The notes beneath the pieces are model-generated. The model ran no database searches. It was given only the letters and a program-made list of their open reading frames with translations, and was not told the DNA's origin. Shown here piece after piece: positions 5,359 through 9,258 of a DNA stretch of 9,258 nucleotides. The first letter of the stretch is position 1; each line of letters begins with the position of its first letter. Made by a program: the position numbers and the translations under genes. The stretch is from an uncultured Clostridia bacterium (GTDB lineage: Bacteria; Bacillota; Clostridia; Lachnospirales; Lachnospiraceae): positions 1 through 9,258 of the forward strand of contig CAMZAI010000106.1 of NCBI GenBank assembly GCA_947304065.1. Direction: 5' to 3'.

Positions 5359-8300
5359 ATGCCCGGTTTCGATTACCGCTCAAAGATCGCAGATCCCCGT
5401 TTCTTCTGCGACAATACTCTTGCTCCCCATTGCGACGCGGAGTACTTTGCACCCTCGGAGGAGTCCGAGATAGAGCTGCGCATGACGGGGGATCATCTTC
5501 GCCGCGAGAATGTCAATAACTCAACCTACTTCAGGGAGAATTTCAACGGTTCCTGGAAGATCTGCGTTGAGAAGAATTATGACAATCTGGTCTCGGGCTG
5601 GGAGCAGCCCGAATTCGACTGCCATAACTGGGATGACATCTGCGTGCCCTCGCATATCGAGACGGAGGGTTTCGGAATACCTCATTATACAAATACGGCT
5701 TATCCCTGGGACGGACACGAGGACATCGCGCAGGGACAGATCCCGACAGTATTCAATCCCGTGGCCGCTTACGTAAAGTATTTCTATGTGCCCGAGCGCT
5801 TCCTTTCGGAGCGTCTGTTCATTTCGTTCAAGGGAGTGGAATCCTCGCTCATCCTCTATCTGAACGGCCACTACATCGGCTACAGCGAGGACACGTTTAC
5901 TCCTTCGGATTTTGAGCTTACGAAGTACCTTACCGAGGGTGAGAACAAGCTCGGCGTACTCGTTACAAAGTGGTCTTCGGGCAGCTGGCTCGAGGATCAG
6001 GATTTCTTCAGGTTCACCGGCATTTTCCGCGACGTTGTCCTCTATATCAAGCCTGAGGTGCATGCGGAGGATATCAGGGTCAAGACTCTGTTAAACGACG
6101 ACTTCTCTGCCGCCGAGCTGGCGATCGAACTCGAGTCGGGCGCAGCCGGCAAGGCTTCGTTCGAGCTGGTTTCTTTTGACCATAAAGAGCGTATCCCGCT
6201 TCCTTACGCAGTGGGAGAGCTTCCCACGCCCGTTTCGGCGAATGTTGCGAAGAAGACCGTTTTATCGAAGGAAAAGACTCTTAAGAAGGGTAAGAACAGC
6301 TTCTCGTTCAATGTGCGCAGGCCCAGGCTCTGGAGCGCCGAGGATCCGTATCTCTACGCGCTTGTTATCACCCTTTCCGACGCTGATGACATCGTGAGCG
6401 AGATCATCCCGATGCAGATCGGTTTCAGACGCTTTGAGCTGACCGACGGGCTCTTAAAGATCAACGGAAAGAGAATAGTGTTCAACGGCGTCAACCGCCA
6501 CGAATTCAGCTCGATCTCGGGCCGTGCGATCACGTTTACCGAGACCAGGCATGACCTGATCAATATGAAGCGCAACAACATCAATGCGATCAGAACCTGT
6601 CATTATCCCGACAATTCCTATGTTTATGCGCTGGCTGACAACCTCGGCTTCTATGTGATCGACGAGACGAACATGGAGACTCACGGAACATGGGCGTTCG
6701 GAAACATGACAAAGAAGGACAAAGAGAACATTGTTCCGGGCGATAATCCGAACTGGGAAAGCGCCGTACTCTTCAGAGTCCGCAACATCTTCAACCGTGA
6801 CAAGAACCACGCCTGCGTGATCATCTGGTCTCTCGGAAACGAGAGCTGCGGCGGCATCAATATCAAGAAGATGCACGACCTGTTCCATGAGCTGGACGAC
6901 ACCCGTCCGGTGCATTACGAGGGCATCATCCATGACAGGCGCTATAACGACTCCAGCGACATGGAGTCGCAGATGTATCCGAAGGCTGCGAGCATAGAGA
7001 AGTTCTTAAAGGAGCATCCGGACAAGCCTTTTGTCTGCTGCGAGTATTCCCACGCTATGGGCAATTCCTGCGGCGGCATGCACAAATACACCGATCTCTC
7101 GCATAGGGAGCCCCGCTATCAGGGCGGCTTCATCTGGGACTACATCGATCAGTCGATGACAAAGAAGGACCGCTTCGGAAATGAGTTCGAAGCTTACGGC
7201 GGAGACTTCGGCGACAGACCCTGCGACTATAACTTCAGCGGCAACGGAATAGCCGTCGGAGGCAGGGAAAGAGCCTCCTCTCCGAAGATGCCGGAGGTCA
7301 AATACAACTACCAGAACATTAAGATTGTATTTAATCAGGATTTAACATTTAAAGTTATAAATTACAGTCTGTTCACCCGGACTTCTGACTACACATGTAG
7401 TATAGTTTTGCTGAACGACGGCTATCCGACGCTCACTTCCGACATGTCTGTCGATGTGGCTCCGGAGTCCGAAGGAACCTTTACTCTTCCCGGATGCATT
7501 CTTGATTATATCGAGGCAGAGAAAAACAGCGGAAAAACCTGCAGGGAACTCTGTGTTTTAGTTAAATTTAAATTAAATAAAGATACACTGTTCGCACCTG
7601 CCGGCACAGAGGTCGCATACGGGCAGCACGCCTTTACTCCCGCGGCTTCGGATACTATCGACGAGGCAGGTTCGGAACGTACTCCGATACGTCCTTACGT
7701 TGTTTCGGAGCGTTTCAACTGCGGCGTGAGAGGTGAGGACTTTGAGATCCAATTCAGCTGGCAGGGTCTGACCTCGTATAAGAAATACGGAAGGGAACTG
7801 ATCGAGGGAATACCCGCACCCGCATTCTGGAGAGCGCCCAACGATAACGACCGCGGCAGCAGAATGGCGAACAGATACGCCCAGTGGAAGCTTGCGGATC
7901 TGTACGCTGCTGTTACGGATCTGAAATACACGCAGGAAAACGGACTCTTAAAGGCCGCTTACGAATACACGATGCCTACGGTTCCCGAGACAAAATGCTC
8001 GCTTACGTATCTCGTACATCCGGACGGAACGGTTGATACGGAGCTTTCGTTTAAGCCCGTAAAAGATATGATAGAGATGCCGGTGTTCGGAATGAATTTC
8101 CGTTTCAACGCCGACTTCGATAATCTCAGATGGTACGGCTACGGCCCCGGCGAGTCGTATTCGGACCGCGCTCATGGCAATCCTCTCGGAATCTATACCG
8201 CGAAGGTTTCGGAGCAGCTCTCGAAGTACCTGGTGCCTCAGGAGGGCGCAAACAAGATCGGCGTACGCCGCGCGTCAGTAACCGATATGAAGGGCCACGG

Positions 8301-8595
8301 CATCAAGTTCACCGCGGCGCCCGATGTGAAGGGCTCACGCCGATATGTCGACAAGGCCCTGAATGAAGAACTCAAAGATACCTTCGAGCTTCGCGCGCTG
8401 AACTATACAGCGTCAGAACTCGAGGAAGCCACTCATCCGACCGAGCTTCCGCCCGCGCATTTCACGAATGTGCGCATAGCGCTCGCACAGCTCGGAATAG
8501 CGGGAGACGACAGCTGGGGTGCAAGGACCCACGATGAGTACCGCATCGATGCTTCGGGCAAGCTCGTGTTCAGATTCAGCTTCAAGGCGATCTAA
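5359..8595 (+). CDS. lacZ: Beta-galactosidase, glycoside hydrolase family 2 (LacZ type)
   Basis: This is a full-length LacZ (1078 residues; E. coli 1024) that hydrolyses terminal beta-galactosides such as lactose, in the cytoplasm since there is no signal peptide. The domains are in the usual order: sugar-binding jelly roll (about 45-232, with NPVAAY at 133 and WLEDQDFFRFTGIFRDV at 210), Ig-like domain (235-355), TIM barrel (357-650), second Ig-like domain (655-765) and the C-terminal Bgal small-chain domain (about 785-1075). The catalytic acid/base is Glu495 in IIWSLGNES and the nucleophile is Glu562 in FVCCEYSHAMGNS. Other active-site residues are His415 (CHYP), Glu440 and His442 (METHG), Trp593 (GGFIWDYIDQ), Phe617 (GGDFGD) and Trp1053 (DDSWGARTHDEY). 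All key residues are present, so it should be active. GGAGG at 5346-5350 is 8 bases from the ATG. Two AT-rich patches (about 7318-7370 and 7555-7592) fall in the second Ig-like domain. The stop overlaps the convergent MutS-like gene. Confidence 0.96.
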   Translation: MPGFDYRSKIADPRFFCDNTLAPHCDAEYFAPSEESEIELRMTGDHLRRENVNNSTYFRENFNGSWKICVEKNYDNLVSGWEQPEFDCHNWDDICVPSHIETEGFGIPHYTNTAYPWDGHEDIAQGQIPTVFNPVAAYVKYFYVPERFLSERLFISFKGVESSLILYLNGHYIGYSEDTFTPSDFELTKYLTEGENKLGVLVTKWSSGSWLEDQDFFRFTGIFRDVVLYIKPEVHAEDIRVKTLLNDDFSAAELAIELESGAAGKASFELVSFDHKERIPLPYAVGELPTPVSANVAKKTVLSKEKTLKKGKNSFSFNVRRPRLWSAEDPYLYALVITLSDADDIVSEIIPMQIGFRRFELTDGLLKINGKRIVFNGVNRHEFSSISGRAITFTETRHDLINMKRNNINAIRTCHYPDNSYVYALADNLGFYVIDETNMETHGTWAFGNMTKKDKENIVPGDNPNWESAVLFRVRNIFNRDKNHACVIIWSLGNESCGGINIKKMHDLFHELDDTRPVHYEGIIHDRRYNDSSDMESQMYPKAASIEKFLKEHPDKPFVCCEYSHAMGNSCGGMHKYTDLSHREPRYQGGFIWDYIDQSMTKKDRFGNEFEAYGGDFGDRPCDYNFSGNGIAVGGRERASSPKMPEVKYNYQNIKIVFNQDLTFKVINYSLFTRTSDYTCSIVLLNDGYPTLTSDMSVDVAPESEGTFTLPGCILDYIEAEKNSGKTCRELCVLVKFKLNKDTLFAPAGTEVAYGQHAFTPAASDTIDEAGSERTPIRPYVVSERFNCGVRGEDFEIQFSWQGLTSYKKYGRELIEGIPAPAFWRAPNDNDRGSRMANRYAQWKLADLYAAVTDLKYTQENGLLKAAYEYTMPTVPETKCSLTYLVHPDGTVDTELSFKPVKDMIEMPVFGMNFRFNADFDNLRWYGYGPGESYSDRAHGNPLGIYTAKVSEQLSKYLVPQEGANKIGVRRASVTDMKGHGIKFTAAPDVKGSRRYVDKALNEELKDTFELRALNYTASELEEATHPTELPPAHFTNVRIALAQLGIAGDDSWGARTHDEYRIDASGKLVFRFSFKAI

Positions 8596-9258
8596 CAGCC
8601 GGCCTCGGTCAGCATTTCATAGGTCACGCCGTATTTCTTAGCGATGTCGTTCGCGTATGACATGCCTTCGGGAGGCGCGATCTCAACTTTATAAGAACGC
8701 TCACCGTTTTCTCCGGTGCGCATGACAAGCGATGCCGCTTTGCGTTTCTGCGAAGCGGCATTTATTTCGTCCACTTCGGCGGCGAGCTTATGCATGTGAG
8801 TATTGTAGATCGTGCGCACGCCTTTCTCCAGAATGGCCTTTTCGCAGTCTTTTGCGATGTAATAGCCCTCTTCGAACGAGGTGGTCGAGAAGGTTTCATT
8901 GAGCAGGATCAGGCTCTTATCGGTAGCTTTCGCGTAGATCTCCCTGAAGCGCTTGCACTCTTCTCCGAGGCGGCCGAGGTCCATCGTTTTGTCCTCGTCG
9001 GCGGGGAAATGCGTGAATACGGCGTCGACGGGAGAGAACGCGAATGAGGTGCCGGGCACATAAATGCCGCCCTGCGCCAGCAGGAAAGCCTGGCCGACGG
9101 CCTGCGTGATCGTGGTCTTTCCGCCTCTGTTAGCGCCGGTCAGCACATACAGGCAGTGATCTTCGGAAAAGTCCAGATCGTTGGTCACCACGCTGTCGGC
9201 AGTATTTTTGCCGTCCAGGAGCTTCAGGTTGTACAGGCCGCGAATGTCCGCATCTATG
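8592..9258 (-). CDS. MutS-like DNA-binding ATPase (3' part only)
   Basis: The last 221 residues of a MutS-family protein are visible; the gene enters from the right edge. The reading frame is open from 9257, before the GTG at 9191, beginning IDADIRGLYNLKLLDGKNTA, so that GTG is not the start. The ABC-type ATPase domain of MutS is clear. Its Walker A is TGANRGGKTT (visible residues 40-49; canonical TGPNMGGKST). The region after it (GGIYVPGTSFAFSPVDAVFT) matches the MutS pattern. The signature-like DLGRLGEECKRF occupies the SxFxxEM position. Walker B is LILLNETFSTTS with Asn (codon 8898-8900) instead of the usual Asp, and the H-loop is YNTHMHKL (canonical ATHYHEL). It is probably not canonical MutS1 but one of the MutS-like paralogues of Clostridia, whose role is unclear. 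No C-terminal Smr nuclease domain is present, which argues against MutS2. The stop is TAG at 8594-8592. Confidence 0.85.
   Translation of the reverse strand, partial: IDADIRGLYNLKLLDGKNTADSVVTNDLDFSEDHCLYVLTGANRGGKTTITQAVGQAFLLAQGGIYVPGTSFAFSPVDAVFTHFPADEDKTMDLGRLGEECKRFREIYAKATDKSLILLNETFSTTSFEEGYYIAKDCEKAILEKGVRTIYNTHMHKLAAEVDEINAASQKRKAASLVMRTGENGERSYKVEIAPPEGMSYANDIAKKYGVTYEMLTEAGC

Noticed and set aside
5521..6063. 180-codon open frame on the minus strand opposite lacZ
   Set aside because: Opposite conserved LacZ jelly-roll sequence; no motif or family pattern in the product.

Overview
The window looks like chromosomal DNA from a mid-GC member of the Clostridia (Lachnospiraceae or Oscillospiraceae type). 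Evidence: strong AGGAGG-type ribosome binding sites, a lipO/lplB/ytcP-style oligosaccharide ABC importer, an S1-domain protein with a three-domain layout typical of Firmicutes, and a clostridial MutS-like ATPase. This placement is inferred from gene content and signals, not from a marker gene. I saw no rRNA, tRNA, CRISPR array, insertion sequence or phage gene.

Region 1 (1-2862) is the end of a carbohydrate ABC importer operon: the 3' part of a first permease, a complete second permease with its EAA loop, and a solute-binding lipoprotein. A perfect 15-base palindrome lies between the second permease and the binding protein. The operon ends in a very long intrinsic terminator (22 unbroken pairs including G-U, then a U tract). 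No ATPase gene is present, as is common for this importer class, which often shares one MsmX-like ATPase encoded elsewhere.

Region 2 (2876-8595) is a second, co-directional unit. A sigma-A-like promoter (TGGACT, 17 bases, TATATT) is followed by a leader with a nested two-helix hairpin. Then come a three-S1-domain RNA-binding protein, an RDD-family membrane protein and a full-length LacZ-type GH2 beta-galactosidase, separated by only 24 and 30 bases. The S1 and lacZ genes have nearly the same start region (GGAGG-TATTTA-n-ATG).

Region 3 (8592-9258, minus strand) is the 3' end of a MutS-like ATPase gene. It converges on lacZ, and the two stop codons overlap, leaving no room for a terminator.

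Functionally, the importer would bring in an oligosaccharide and LacZ would cleave terminal beta-galactosides in the cytoplasm, since it has no signal peptide. The two are separated by a terminator, a new promoter and two unrelated genes, so a shared substrate is only a guess. Most of the window is ordinary. The points most worth a second look are the structured leader of the S1 gene and the RDD protein, whose N-terminus resembles the C-terminal half of a MerR-family protein without its DNA-binding domain. The altered Walker B motif of the MutS-like protein is also worth checking.
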